Origin: Halomonas smyrnensis AAD6
GTDB taxonomy: Bacteria; Pseudomonadota; Gammaproteobacteria; Pseudomonadales; Halomonadaceae
DNA length: 64,000 nt
Direction of reading: 5' to 3'
NCBI RefSeq assembly: GCF_000265245.1
Contig: NZ_AJKS02000010.1
Coordinates: 1 to 64,000, forward strand
In this document: positions 1 through 10,578 of the stretch, piece by piece
How positions within the stretch are numbered: the stretch's first letter is position 1
Layout: every line of letters starts with the position of its first letter
Notes under the pieces: model-generated
What the model was told of the DNA's origin: nothing
The model's database searches: none
Seen by the model: the letters and a program-made list of their open reading frames with translations, nothing else
Position numbers and translations under genes: made by a program

Positions 1-175
1 CCAGAAAAGGCTGAGCGGGGTAGCATCCATGGCAACGGCGGTGTCCGTAGGCTGACGTTTTGGCGAATATCAGCTTACTCGGATTCACCGCCGTTTCTCT
101 ATCCAGCCCTCGCCTCAAGCCCTGCCTGTTTCACGCCGATCTGCGAAGAACCATTTTTTTGCCTTTATAAATTAT

Positions 176-190
176 TGGAAAAATTTTCCA
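176..190. promoter_or_regulatory. A/T-rich inverted repeat upstream of gcl
   Basis: TGGAA and TTCCA arms flank a five-base A/T core about 100 bp upstream of the gcl start. The right half, ATTTTCCA, recurs at 242-249, so a protein could contact both copies. A TTGACG box at 198-203 could be a -35 element. The rest of the first 170 bases shows no gene that I can recognise. Confidence 0.3.
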
Positions 191-226
191 TAAGTCGTTG
201 ACGGGGTGCCGGCGGCGAGCCTAGTC

Positions 227-238
227 TCTGTATACAGA
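227..238. promoter_or_regulatory. Candidate GntR-family operator of the glyoxylate operon
   Basis: TCTGTATACAGA is a perfect 12-bp palindrome centred 50 bp upstream of the gcl start codon. Its first ten bases recur at 7235-7244, in front of the GntR regulator gene that follows the operon. Palindromes with a GTATAC core are typical of FCD-type GntR regulators. I infer that the regulator at 7318-8046 binds both sites. Confidence 0.55.
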
Positions 239-282
239 AATATTTTCCAGAAAACATAACAACGCCACTGGAGGATCACGTC

Positions 283-2058
<1,776 letters not shown>

Positions 2059-2146
2059 GAAGCGTTAGGCTGGTCGCCGCTGGTGGCCGGCGGCGGGCGC
2101 ATCGGCAAGATCGATGACACACACGACAGGACACAGGGAGAAGCAC

Positions 2147-2923
<777 letters not shown>

Positions 2924-2929
2924 AATGCG

Positions 2930-3111
2930 ACTGCGCTCGGCATCTCGATCGCCGGCGGTGCCCGGAATCCTCATGTACTGAAGTACATTCCGGCTCCTCC
3001 GCGCCGGCGGCGACCGACCTGCCATCGCTCGTAACGCCTTTCATCTGACTCGCCGCGAGGACGGGCGCCGGGGACAAGTCGTAGCGAGGGTTCTTTGCCA
3101 TGGATGGCAAA
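2930..3111. repeat. Structured intergenic element (possible dispersed repeat)
   Basis: The 312-bp gap between hyi and glxR holds no convincing gene. It contains a long imperfect inverted repeat, about 45 bp per arm, whose apex is ATGTACT/AGTACAT at 2973-2979 and 2982-2988. A second palindrome follows at 3094-3111, with TTTGCCAT and ATGGCAAA arms around GG. The sequence resembles extragenic repeats I associate with Halomonas and Pseudomonas genomes, but only one copy is visible here, so the repeat status is inference. Confidence 0.4.
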
Positions 3112-3235
3112 GGTAGCGCCCAGGGAAGGGTTTACAGCGCCTCGCGAAGGCTTGTCGCCGGGAAGCCCGAGCGATAACGGCAGTAGACATACGCTCGAGA
3201 TCACGACGACAACAGAGACAAACGGGAGACGCATC

Positions 3236-4123
3236 ATGAGCAAGATCGGTTTTATCGGACTGGGCATCATGGGCCGTCCCATGGCGGGCCACCTGCTGGA
3301 CGCCGGCCACACACTGACCACCGTCAAGCGCGGCCCCCTGGACGAGACCCTGGCCGGCAAGGGCATGCAGGAGCTGGCCGATCCCAAGGCGGTCGCCGAG
3401 GCCTCCGAGGTGATCATCACCATCGTCCCCGACACCCCGGACGTCGAGGAAGTGCTGTTCGGTGAGGGCGGCGTCATCGAGGGGCTGAAGCCCGGCACCC
3501 TGGTGATCGACATGAGCTCGATCGCCCCGCTGGCCACCCAGGACTTCGCCAGGCGCATCCATGAGGCCGGCGGCGAGTACGTCGACGCCCCGGTGTCCGG
3601 CGGCGAAGGCGGCGCCATCAACGCCGCCCTGACCATCATGGTCGGCGCCACCGGGGAAGGCTTCACCCGCGCCGAGCCGCTGCTCGAGGTGATGGGCAAG
3701 ACCATCACCCATATCGGCGGCCACGGCGCCGGACAGACATGCAAGGTGGCCAACCAGATCGTCGTCGCGCTGACCATCGAAGCCGTCTCCGAGGGCCTGC
3801 TGTTCGCCTCCAGGGCCGGCGCCGACGTGGCCAAGGTCCGCGAATCGCTGCTCGGCGGCCTGGCCCAGTCGAAGATCCTCGACGTCCACGGTCAGCGCAT
3901 GATCGACCGCACCTTCGATCCCGGCTTCAAGATCAAGCTGCACCAGAAGGACCTCAACCTGGCGCTGGAAGGCGCGCGCAGCCTTGACCTGGCGCTGCCC
4001 GGCACCGCCAACGCCCAGCAGCTGTTCCAGGCCTGCGTCGCCCACGGCGGCGCCGACTGGGACCACGCCGGCATCGCCCGCGCCCTGGAAACGCTGGCCG
4101 ACCACGAGATCGGCAGTGAGTGA
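3236..4123 (+). CDS. glxR: 2-hydroxy-3-oxopropionate (tartronate semialdehyde) reductase
   Basis: This beta-hydroxyacid dehydrogenase reduces tartronate semialdehyde to D-glycerate with NAD(P)H in the cytoplasm. The 295-residue protein starts with the dinucleotide fold GFIGLGIMGRPMA (residues 5-17). It carries the family signature DAPVSGGEGGA (118-128) and the catalytic Lys at about position 170 in GAGQTCKVANQ. The ATG at 3236 has GGGAG at 3224-3228; an upstream in-frame ATG would only add sequence from the structured intergenic element. It follows hyi and precedes the glycerate kinase, in pathway order. Functional confidence is high. Confidence 0.95.
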   Translation: MSKIGFIGLGIMGRPMAGHLLDAGHTLTTVKRGPLDETLAGKGMQELADPKAVAEASEVIITIVPDTPDVEEVLFGEGGVIEGLKPGTLVIDMSSIAPLATQDFARRIHEAGGEYVDAPVSGGEGGAINAALTIMVGATGEGFTRAEPLLEVMGKTITHIGGHGAGQTCKVANQIVVALTIEAVSEGLLFASRAGADVAKVRESLLGGLAQSKILDVHGQRMIDRTFDPGFKIKLHQKDLNLALEGARSLDLALPGTANAQQLFQACVAHGGADWDHAGIARALETLADHEIGSE

Positions 4124-4134
4124 TGCCATGCCAC

Positions 4135-4166
4135 CGCCCGGCGGCGTCGAGCGGCGCCGCCGGGCG
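4135..4166 (+). other. Intercistronic hairpin after glxR
   Basis: A perfect 12-bp stem (CGCCCGGCGGCG with its complement) and an 8-base loop begin 12 bases after the glxR stop. No T-tract follows, so it is more likely an mRNA-stability or processing element inside the operon than a full terminator. Confidence 0.45.
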
Positions 4167-4316
4167 ATGGAGGATGGGGAGGTGACTGCTCCCTGAAGGC
4201 AGGCGTCGGGTCGTCGTCTGCCGGAGTCGTCGCTTGACGGCTCCTTGCCCGGTGGCGAGTCTTCCCCTATGCCCCCCTGGCTCGTCACCGGGCCCTTTTG
4301 CCAAGGAGACCCCTGA

Positions 4317-5673
4317 ATGAATGCCCCTTCCCCGCGGACCGTTTCCCCGCAGGCCTTCGCCGAGCGCCCCGAGGCGGCGCGCGCCTGGCTCGAGCGGCTC
4401 GGCGAGATCGCCGTCTCGGCCGTGCACCCCGATACCCTGCTGCCCGACCGGCTGCCCGAGCCCCCGGCCGGCCGCACCCTGGTGGTCGGCGCCGGCAAGG
4501 CGGCGGCGGCCATGGCCGTCGCCCTGGAACGCGCCTGGGACGCCCATCAGCCCGAGGCGCCGCTGTCCGGCCTGGTGGTGACCCGCTACGGGCATGGCCC
4601 CCAGGCGCCGGATTCAGGCCCGTCGGGGGAGGGCGCCGCCGGGCGCCGCATCGAGATCCTCGAGGCCTCGCATCCGATGCCCGATGACCTGAGCGAGAAG
4701 GCCGCCCGGCGCATGCTCGAGGCCGTGGACGGCCTCGGCGAGGACGACCTGGTCATCACCCTGATCTCCGGCGGCGGCTCGGCGCTGATGACCCTGCCGG
4801 CGCCCGGCGTGAGCCTGGCCGAGAAGCAGGCCATCAACAAGGCGCTGCTGAGAAGCGGCGCCCCGATCGGCGAGATCAACACCGTGCGCCGCCATTTGTC
4901 GGCGATCAAGGGCGGGCGCCTGGCCGCCGCCGCCCATCCGGCCCGGGTGCTGACCTGGCTGATCTCCGACGTGCCCGGCGACGAGGCCTCGCTGATCGCC
5001 TCCGGGCCGACGCTGCCCGATGCCTCCACCCCCGACGAGGCGCTGGCGATCCTGGAACGGCGCGGCATCGAGGTCTCCGCCGCGGTGCGCCGGCAACTTG
5101 AGGCCAACCACGAGGCGCCGCGGCCGGACGATCCGGGCTTCGCCCGCGACGAGAGCGAGATCCTGGCCCGCGCCCGGGACGCCCTGGCGGCCGGCCGGGC
5201 CGCCGCCGAGGCCGACGCGGTCGAGGTGCGCCTGCTCGGCGACGACCTCGAGGGCGAGGCCCGAGAGCTCGGCCGCGAGCACGCCCGCCTGGCCCTCGAG
5301 GCCCAGGCCGGGCGCGAGCGGCCGCTGCTGATCCTGTCCGGCGGCGAGACCAGCGTGACCGTGGCCGGCGACGGCCGCGGCGGGCGCAACGTCGAGTACC
5401 TGCTGGGGCTGTTCACGGCCCTCCAGGGCGCCGCCGGCATTCATGCCCTGGCCATCGACACCGATGGCATCGACGGCTCCGAGGACAACGCCGGGGCGAT
5501 TTTCGGGCCCGGCTGCTGGACGCGCATGAACGAGCGCGACCTCGACGCCGACGCCTATCTGTCGCGCAACGATACCGACTCGTTCTTCGAGGCGCTGGAC
5601 GATCTGATCGTGACTGGGCCCACGCGCACCAACGTCTCGACTTTCGTGCCATCCTGGTACTGCCGCGGAATTC
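4317..5673 (+). CDS. Glycerate 2-kinase (TtuD/MOFRL family) with a disrupted 3' end
   Basis: Family members phosphorylate glycerate to 2-phosphoglycerate; older annotation calls them hydroxypyruvate reductase TtuD. Motifs seen are [57 protein letters not shown] and [13 protein letters not shown]. About 440 residues align with the family, up to TGPTRTNV. After that the expected ending (DFRAILVLP) lies in another frame, as though one base were missing near 5637. In the original frame no stop occurs until 7184, which would add over 500 unrelated residues across pyk. In the shifted frame the stop is at 5780-5782. The end given here is where family similarity ends. It may be a sequencing error or a real mutation; the catalytic part is intact. 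Confidence 0.8.
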
Positions 5674-7164
5674 ATGCCCACACTGCCGCGCCATGCCCCG
5701 ATCCACGAGCCGATCCGCCGCACCAAGATCGTCGCCACTCTCGGCCCCGCCAGCGACCGGGAGGGCGTGCTGGAGCAGATGATCGCCGCCGGCGTCGACG
5801 TGGTGCGCCTCAACTTCTCCCACGGCTCGGCGGACGACCATCGCCGCCGGCTAAGCGCGGTGCGCGAGATCGCCGCCCGACAGGGTCGCAGCGTCGCCGC
5901 CCTGGGCGACCTGCAGGGGCCGAAGATCCGCATCGCCCGCTTCACCGAGGGCAAGGTCGTGCTCGAGGAAGGCGCGCCCTTCGTCATCGACGTGGCCCTC
6001 GACGGCCAGGCCGGCGACGCCAGCCGCGTCGGCTGCGACTATCGCGAGCTGGCCGACGACGTGAGCGCCGGCGACCGCCTGCTGCTCGACGACGGCCGGG
6101 TGGTGCTCGACGTCTCCCGCGTCGACGGCAGCGCCATCCACACCACCGTGGTGGTGGGCGGCGAGCTGTCCAACAACAAGGGCATCAACAAGCAGGGCGG
6201 CGGGCTCTCCGCCCCGGCGCTGACCGACAAGGACAAGGCCGACCTCGAGACCGCCATGGCCATCGGCGTCGACTACCTGGCCGTGTCCTTCCCGCGCAGC
6301 GCCGCCGACATGCAGGAGGCCCGCGCGCTGCTGGGCGAGGCCGGTCGGGAGATCGGCCTGGTGGCCAAGCTCGAGCGCGCCGAGGCGGTGGCCGACGACG
6401 AAACCCTCGACGGCATCATCGAGGCCAGCGAGGCGGTGATGGTGGCCCGCGGCGATCTCGGCGTGGAGATCGGCGACGAGGCGCTGATCGGCACCCAGAA
6501 GCGCATCATCAAGCACGCCCGCAGCCACAACCGCGCGGTGATCACCGCCACCCAGATGATGGAGTCGATGATCGACTCGCCCTTGCCGACCCGCGCCGAG
6601 GTGTTCGACGTGGCCAACGCGGTGCTCGACGCCACCGACGCGGTGATGCTCTCCGCCGAGACCGCCGCCGGCGACTTCCCGGTCGAGACCGTGGAGGCCA
6701 TGGCCCGGGTGTGCCTGGGCGCCGAGCGCGAGCGCATCGCCCAGTCCTCCGGCCACCGCATCCACGAGGGCTTCTCGAAGATCGACGAGACCATCGCGCT
6801 GTCGGCGATGTACGCCGCCAACCACCTGTCGGGCGTGGCCGCCATCGCCTGCATGACCGCCACCGGCTACACCCCGCTGATCGCCTCGCGCATCCGTTCC
6901 GGGCTGCCGATCGTCGGCCTGGCACACAATCCGGTCGCCCAGCGGCGCATGGCGCTGTATCGCGGGGTGATCTCGCTGCCCTTCGACACCAGCGAGATGT
7001 CGGCCGCCGAGCTCAACGACCGTGCCATGGCGCTGCTGGTGGGGCAGGGCGTGGCCGAGCCGGGCGATCACGTCATCCTCACCCGCGGCGATCACATGAA
7101 CGCCCACGGCGGCACCAATACCCTGAAGATCCTCGACGTCAACGAGCGGCATCGCGACGGCTAG
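5674..7164 (+). CDS. pyk: Pyruvate kinase
   Basis: Converts phosphoenolpyruvate and ADP to pyruvate and ATP, the last step from glycerate in this operon. The 496-residue product resembles E. coli PykA more than PykF. It has [13 protein letters not shown] near residue 15, [25 protein letters not shown], the acid-base Lys in [11 protein letters not shown], the metal site [19 protein letters not shown] and [13 protein letters not shown]. The ATG at 5674 has only a weak ribosome site and overlaps the damaged end of the glycerate kinase gene, so translation is probably coupled to it. A terminator follows. As the last gene of a glyoxylate operon, it is probably a pathway-specific isozyme. Confidence 0.95.
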   Translation: MPTLPRHAPIHEPIRRTKIVATLGPASDREGVLEQMIAAGVDVVRLNFSHGSADDHRRRLSAVREIAARQGRSVAALGDLQGPKIRIARFTEGKVVLEEGAPFVIDVALDGQAGDASRVGCDYRELADDVSAGDRLLLDDGRVVLDVSRVDGSAIHTTVVVGGELSNNKGINKQGGGLSAPALTDKDKADLETAMAIGVDYLAVSFPRSAADMQEARALLGEAGREIGLVAKLERAEAVADDETLDGIIEASEAVMVARGDLGVEIGDEALIGTQKRIIKHARSHNRAVITATQMMESMIDSPLPTRAEVFDVANAVLDATDAVMLSAETAAGDFPVETVEAMARVCLGAERERIAQSSGHRIHEGFSKIDETIALSAMYAANHLSGVAAIACMTATGYTPLIASRIRSGLPIVGLAHNPVAQRRMALYRGVISLPFDTSEMSAAELNDRAMALLVGQGVAEPGDHVILTRGDHMNAHGGTNTLKILDVNERHRDG

Positions 7165-7204
7165 TGCGAAAACGTCCCCGATGATCGTGGCGTCACCTGA
7201 TATC

Positions 7205-7236
7205 GCCCCGACCGTGCCGACGGTCGGGGCATTTTC
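7205..7236 (+). terminator. Rho-independent terminator of the gcl-pyk operon
   Basis: A perfect 10-bp stem, GCCCCGACCG with CGGTCGGGGC, has a six-base loop and is followed by ATTTTC. It lies 40 bases after the pyk stop and just before the second TCTGTATACA motif. Confidence 0.85.
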
Positions 7237-7246
7237 TGTATACAAT
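7235..7246. promoter_or_regulatory. Second copy of the TCTGTATACA operator motif
   Basis: TCTGTATACAAT repeats the first ten bases of the palindrome in front of gcl (227-238). It lies about 75 bp upstream of the GntR gene, consistent with autoregulation. This is inferred from the shared motif only. Confidence 0.5.
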
Positions 7247-7317
7247 GCCGGTATGCGATACAGTCAGCCATCCGCCCACATGCGACAGTCCGCGCGGACG
7301 ATCAGGAGACCCACGTC

Positions 7318-8046
7318 ATGAGCCAAGCCTGGCACGAGGAGTTGCAGGCCGACGTCAGGAGCGGTGCCCGCGTCGGCGACCGCGATATCGCCGACAAGGT
7401 GCGCCGAGCGGTGCTGATGCAGCGGCTGCCGCCGGGCACCAAGCTGCCCGAGGTGACGCTGGGCGAGGTGTTCGGCGTCAGCCGCTCGGTGGTGCGCAAG
7501 GCGCTGACCCGGCTGGCCTCGGAGCACGTCGTCGACCAGCGTCCCAACCAGGTGGCGCGGGTGCGGGCGCCGAGCATCGAGGAGACCCGCGAGACCTTCG
7601 CCGCCCGCCGCCTGGTGGAGGGCGAGGTGGTCGCGCTGCTGGCCGGCCGGCTGTCCGCCGAGACGCTGGACGCGCTCAGGCTCCAGGCGAACGAGGAGAC
7701 CGAGGCCCATCGCCGCGGCGACGAGCCGGCGCGCATCGAGCACTCGCTGAACCTGCACCACCTGCTGGCCGAGCACTCGCCCAACCGGGTGCTGGGCGGC
7801 ATGCTCACCGACCTGGTGCTGCGCACCTCCATCGTGGTGGCGCTCTACAAGCGCTCGGGGCTCTCGTCGTGCTATCAGGAGGCCCAACACGAGCGGCTGG
7901 TCGAGCTGCTGGCCGCGGGCGAGGCGGACGCCGCCCGCGGCGCGATCCACGATCACCTGCTCGGGCTGGAGGCGCTGCTGGACCTGAGCCCGCGGGAGTC
8001 GCGCATCGATCTGAAGTCGATCCTGGGGCAATCGCCCGCGACCTGA
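7318..8046 (+). CDS. GntR family regulator, FCD domain (candidate GclR)
   Basis: A 242-residue FadR-type transcription factor. The N-terminal winged helix holds IADKVRRAVLMQRLPPGTKLPEVTLGEVFGVSRSVVRKAL (about residues 23-62). The C-terminal all-helical FCD effector domain spans about 85-230, with the His/Asp-rich ligand region around HSLNLHHLLAEHSPN. An AGGAG site precedes the ATG. Its position right after the glyoxylate operon, and the shared TCTGTATACA sites, suggest that it represses gcl-pyk and itself, like the GclR repressor reported in Pseudomonas putida. The effector is unknown; a purine-breakdown or glyoxylate-related metabolite would fit. Confidence 0.85.
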   Translation: MSQAWHEELQADVRSGARVGDRDIADKVRRAVLMQRLPPGTKLPEVTLGEVFGVSRSVVRKALTRLASEHVVDQRPNQVARVRAPSIEETRETFAARRLVEGEVVALLAGRLSAETLDALRLQANEETEAHRRGDEPARIEHSLNLHHLLAEHSPNRVLGGMLTDLVLRTSIVVALYKRSGLSSCYQEAQHERLVELLAAGEADAARGAIHDHLLGLEALLDLSPRESRIDLKSILGQSPAT

Positions 8047-8072
8047 GACGGTCGAGATACCCCTCCGACATT

Positions 8073-8124
8073 CCAAACGACACCGCCGCGCCTCTCGACC
8101 AAGAGGCGCGGCGGTGTCGTTTGG
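8073..8124. terminator. Bidirectional terminator between convergent genes
   Basis: A perfect 23-bp inverted repeat (8073-8095 and 8102-8124) with a six-base loop. The GC-rich core is flanked by ACG/CGT and AAA/TTT, so a T-run follows the stem on both strands. It sits between the rightward GntR gene and the leftward MFS gene. Confidence 0.85.
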
Positions 8125-8156
8125 CGTCGAAGACGCCGGTGGCGGGGCGGGTGGCG

Positions 8157-9401
8157 TCAGGCGCGGGAGGCCGCCTCGGCGCCGGCCTGGGCGCGACGCT
8201 CGCGGAAGGCGATCAGGAACAGCACCAGCACCGCCAGGGCGAAGGCCGCCGGGAACAGCCAGATGCCCTGCCAGTCGTGGCCGCCGTCGGCCAGCGTGTA
8301 GTGGTCGGTGACCTGGCCGGCGATCCAGAAGCCGATCAGCATGCCGACGCCGTAGGTGGCCAGGGTGATCATGCCCTGGGCGGCGCTCTTGAACCGCTCG
8401 CCGGCCTTGGAATCGGTGTAGATCTGCCCGGTGACGAAGAAGAAGTCGTAGCAGATGCCGTGCAGCGCGATGCCCAGCAGCAGCAGGTAGAGCTCTCCCT
8501 CGGCGTCGCCGAAGGCGAACATCGCGTAGCGCAGCGCCCAGGCCAGCATGCCGATCAGCAGCGTCTTCTTGATGCCGAAGCGGCCGATAAACAGCGGCAG
8601 CAGCAGCATGAACAGCACCTCGGAGGCCTGTCCCAGGGTCATCTTGCCGGTGGGATTGGCCACACCGACCTCGGCCAGGAAGGGGTTGGCGTTCTGATAG
8701 TAGAAGGCCAGCGGAATGCAGATCAGCACCGAGGCGGCGAAGAAGATCGCATAGTTGCGGTCCTTCAGCAGCGACAGGGCGTCGAGTCCCAGCACCTCGC
8801 GCAGGCCGGTCCTGCCCTGGCCTTTGGCCTTGGGCGGGGTGGCGGGCAGGGTGAAGCTGTACACGCCCAGCGCGAGAGAGGCGATCGCGCCCATCAGGAA
8901 GGTGTTGCGCAGCAGGCCCTCGCCGATACCGGCGGCGGAGTCCCAGGCGAACACGTAGCTGATGCCGAGGCCGGCGACGATCCAGCCGAGGGTGCCCCAC
9001 ACGCGGATGCGGGCGAACTCGATGGCCGGGTCGCTCAGCTGGCGGAACGAGACCGAGTTCACCAGCGCCAGGGTCGGCATGTAGAGGATCATGTAGGCCA
9101 GCACCAGCGGATAGAAGGCCGCGAAGTCCTCGGCCAGATAGAGCCCGACCATCAGCGCCGCGCCCAGCAGGTGCAGCACCCCGAGCAGGCGCTCGGCGTG
9201 GAAGTAGCGGTCGGCGATCAGGCCGATGATGAAGGGCGCGATGATCGCCCCCCAGGACTGGGTGGCGAAGGCCATCCCGATCTGGCCGCCGCTGGCCTCC
9301 AGGTTGCTGGCCAGGAAGGTGCCCAGGGTGACGAACCAGCCGCCCCAGATGAAGAACTGCAGGAACATCATCAGGCTCAGGCGCGAGCGTAGCAGTGACA
9401 T
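8157..9401 (-). CDS. MFS transporter, NupG-like nucleoside/sugar proton symporter family
   Basis: A 414-residue, roughly 12-helix inner-membrane protein. It begins with FLQFFIWGGWFVTLGTFLA and has the conserved IGLIADRYF and FARIRVWGTLGWI segments of the nucleoside:H+ symporter family (NupG/XapB). AAGGAA precedes the start. Its neighbours are sugar enzymes rather than nucleoside enzymes: it is the last gene of a leftward unit with a TIM-barrel isomerase and a Gfo/Idh/MocA oxidoreductase. I therefore infer import of a sugar, an oxidised sugar or a polyol made in the periplasm by the divergent genes. The substrate cannot be read from the sequence. Confidence 0.8.
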   Translation of the reverse strand: MSLLRSRLSLMMFLQFFIWGGWFVTLGTFLASNLEASGGQIGMAFATQSWGAIIAPFIIGLIADRYFHAERLLGVLHLLGAALMVGLYLAEDFAAFYPLVLAYMILYMPTLALVNSVSFRQLSDPAIEFARIRVWGTLGWIVAGLGISYVFAWDSAAGIGEGLLRNTFLMGAIASLALGVYSFTLPATPPKAKGQGRTGLREVLGLDALSLLKDRNYAIFFAASVLICIPLAFYYQNANPFLAEVGVANPTGKMTLGQASEVLFMLLLPLFIGRFGIKKTLLIGMLAWALRYAMFAFGDAEGELYLLLLGIALHGICYDFFFVTGQIYTDSKAGERFKSAAQGMITLATYGVGMLIGFWIAGQVTDHYTLADGGHDWQGIWLFPAAFALAVLVLFLIAFRERRAQAGAEAASRA

Positions 9402-9416
9402 GGCGTTTTCCTTCTC

Positions 9417-9468
9417 GTGAGGCTTGTTGTTGTGAGGCGCGTTCTCGTGAGGCCCGTTCTTGTGAGGC
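9417..9468. repeat. 15-bp tandem repeat, four copies
   Basis: GTGAGGC recurs at 9417, 9432, 9447 and 9462, an exact 15-bp period, with similar GTT-rich spacers. It fills the 94-bp gap between the TIM-barrel gene and the MFS gene. Copy number may vary between strains. Confidence 0.7.
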
Positions 9469-9495
9469 CTGTGGCGTGCTCCTGTCGGGGCGGCG

Positions 9496-10566
9496 CTAGC
9501 GCGCCAGCCCCAGGATGCGGCGATTGCGGGCCGGGCTGGTGTCCTGGCCGGCGAAGTCGTCGAAGGCGCGGCCGGCGCGGGTGATCAGGTGTTCGGCGAT
9601 GAAGGGCGCGCCCTCGGCGGCGCCCTGGGCGGCGTCCTTCAGGCAGCACTCCCATTCGAGCACCGCCCAGCCGTCGAAGCCGTACCGGGTCAGGCGGCTG
9701 AAGATGCCCTTGAAGTCGACCTGGCCGTCGCCCAGCGAGCGGAAGCGCCCGGGGCGATCGACCCAGCCCTGATAGCCGCCGTAGACGCCGCTGCGCGCGT
9801 CGGGGGTGAACTCGGCGTCCTTGACGTGGAACATGCCGATGCGCTCGTGGTAGCGATCGATGAAGCCCAGATAGTCGAGCCGCTGCAGCAGCAGGTGGCT
9901 CGGGTCGTAGAGGATCCTGGCCCGCGGATGATGATCCACCGCCTCGAGGAAGCGCTCGAAGGAGGCGCCGTCGTGCAGGTCCTCGCCGGGATGGATCTCG
10001 TAGCACAGGTCGACCCCGGCCTCCTCGAAGGCGTCGAGGATCGGCCGCCAGCGCCGGCCGAGCTCGGCGAAGCCCTCCTCGACCAGTCCGGCGGGGCGCT
10101 GCGGCCAGGGATAGAAGAAGGGCCACAGCAGGGCGCCGGAGAAGGTGGCGTGGGCCTCGAGCCCGAGCCGCCGGCTGGCCTTGGCCGCCAGCTTGAGCTG
10201 GGCGATGGCCCACTCGGTGCGGGCCTCGGGATCGCCATGCAGCTCGGCCGGGGCGAAGCCGTCGAACAGCTCGTCGAAGGCCGGGTGGACCGCCACCAGC
10301 TGGCCCTGCAGGTGGGTGGAGAGCTCGCTGATCTCGACCCCGGCCGCGGCGCAGCGGGCCTTGAGGTCGTCGCAGTAGGCCTGGCTATCGGCGGCGCGCT
10401 CGAGGTCGATGAAGCGCGGATCGTGGGTCGGCAGCTGGATGCCGCGATAGCCCTGCTCGGCGGCCCAGCGGGCGATGGCGTCGAGGCCGTCGAAGGGCGC
10501 CTCGTCGCCGATGAACTGGGCCAGGAAGATCGCCGGGCCGCGAATGCCGGAAGAGGTGTCGCTCAT
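9496..10566 (-). CDS. Sugar phosphate isomerase/epimerase family TIM-barrel protein
   Basis: A 356-residue xylose-isomerase-like TIM barrel without a signal peptide, so probably cytoplasmic. Likely divalent-metal ligands lie in CYEIHPGED, YDPSHL, FHVKDAEF and LEWECCLK. CGGAG precedes the ATG. It starts 12 bases after the Gfo/Idh/MocA gene and is presumably cotranscribed with it. Proteins of this type act on keto sugars, inositol derivatives or, as epimerases, on free sugars. Here it probably rearranges the sugar imported by the neighbouring MFS protein. No exact substrate can be assigned. Confidence 0.8.
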   Translation of the reverse strand: MSDTSSGIRGPAIFLAQFIGDEAPFDGLDAIARWAAEQGYRGIQLPTHDPRFIDLERAADSQAYCDDLKARCAAAGVEISELSTHLQGQLVAVHPAFDELFDGFAPAELHGDPEARTEWAIAQLKLAAKASRRLGLEAHATFSGALLWPFFYPWPQRPAGLVEEGFAELGRRWRPILDAFEEAGVDLCYEIHPGEDLHDGASFERFLEAVDHHPRARILYDPSHLLLQRLDYLGFIDRYHERIGMFHVKDAEFTPDARSGVYGGYQGWVDRPGRFRSLGDGQVDFKGIFSRLTRYGFDGWAVLEWECCLKDAAQGAAEGAPFIAEHLITRAGRAFDDFAGQDTSPARNRRILGLAR

Positions 10567-10578
10567 GGAAGGCTCCGT

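Noticed and set aside
5674-7184. The glycerate kinase frame continuing to 7184 as a 955-residue fusion protein
   Set aside because: After about residue 440 the sequence is Arg/Gly/Pro-rich, unlike any family, and it reads across pyk in a wrong frame. It is a consequence of the 3' frameshift, not a fusion.
7245-9392. A 715-residue plus-strand frame crossing the GntR gene and the antisense of the transporter gene
   Set aside because: It runs through the bidirectional terminator and two real genes in other frames, with low-complexity content.
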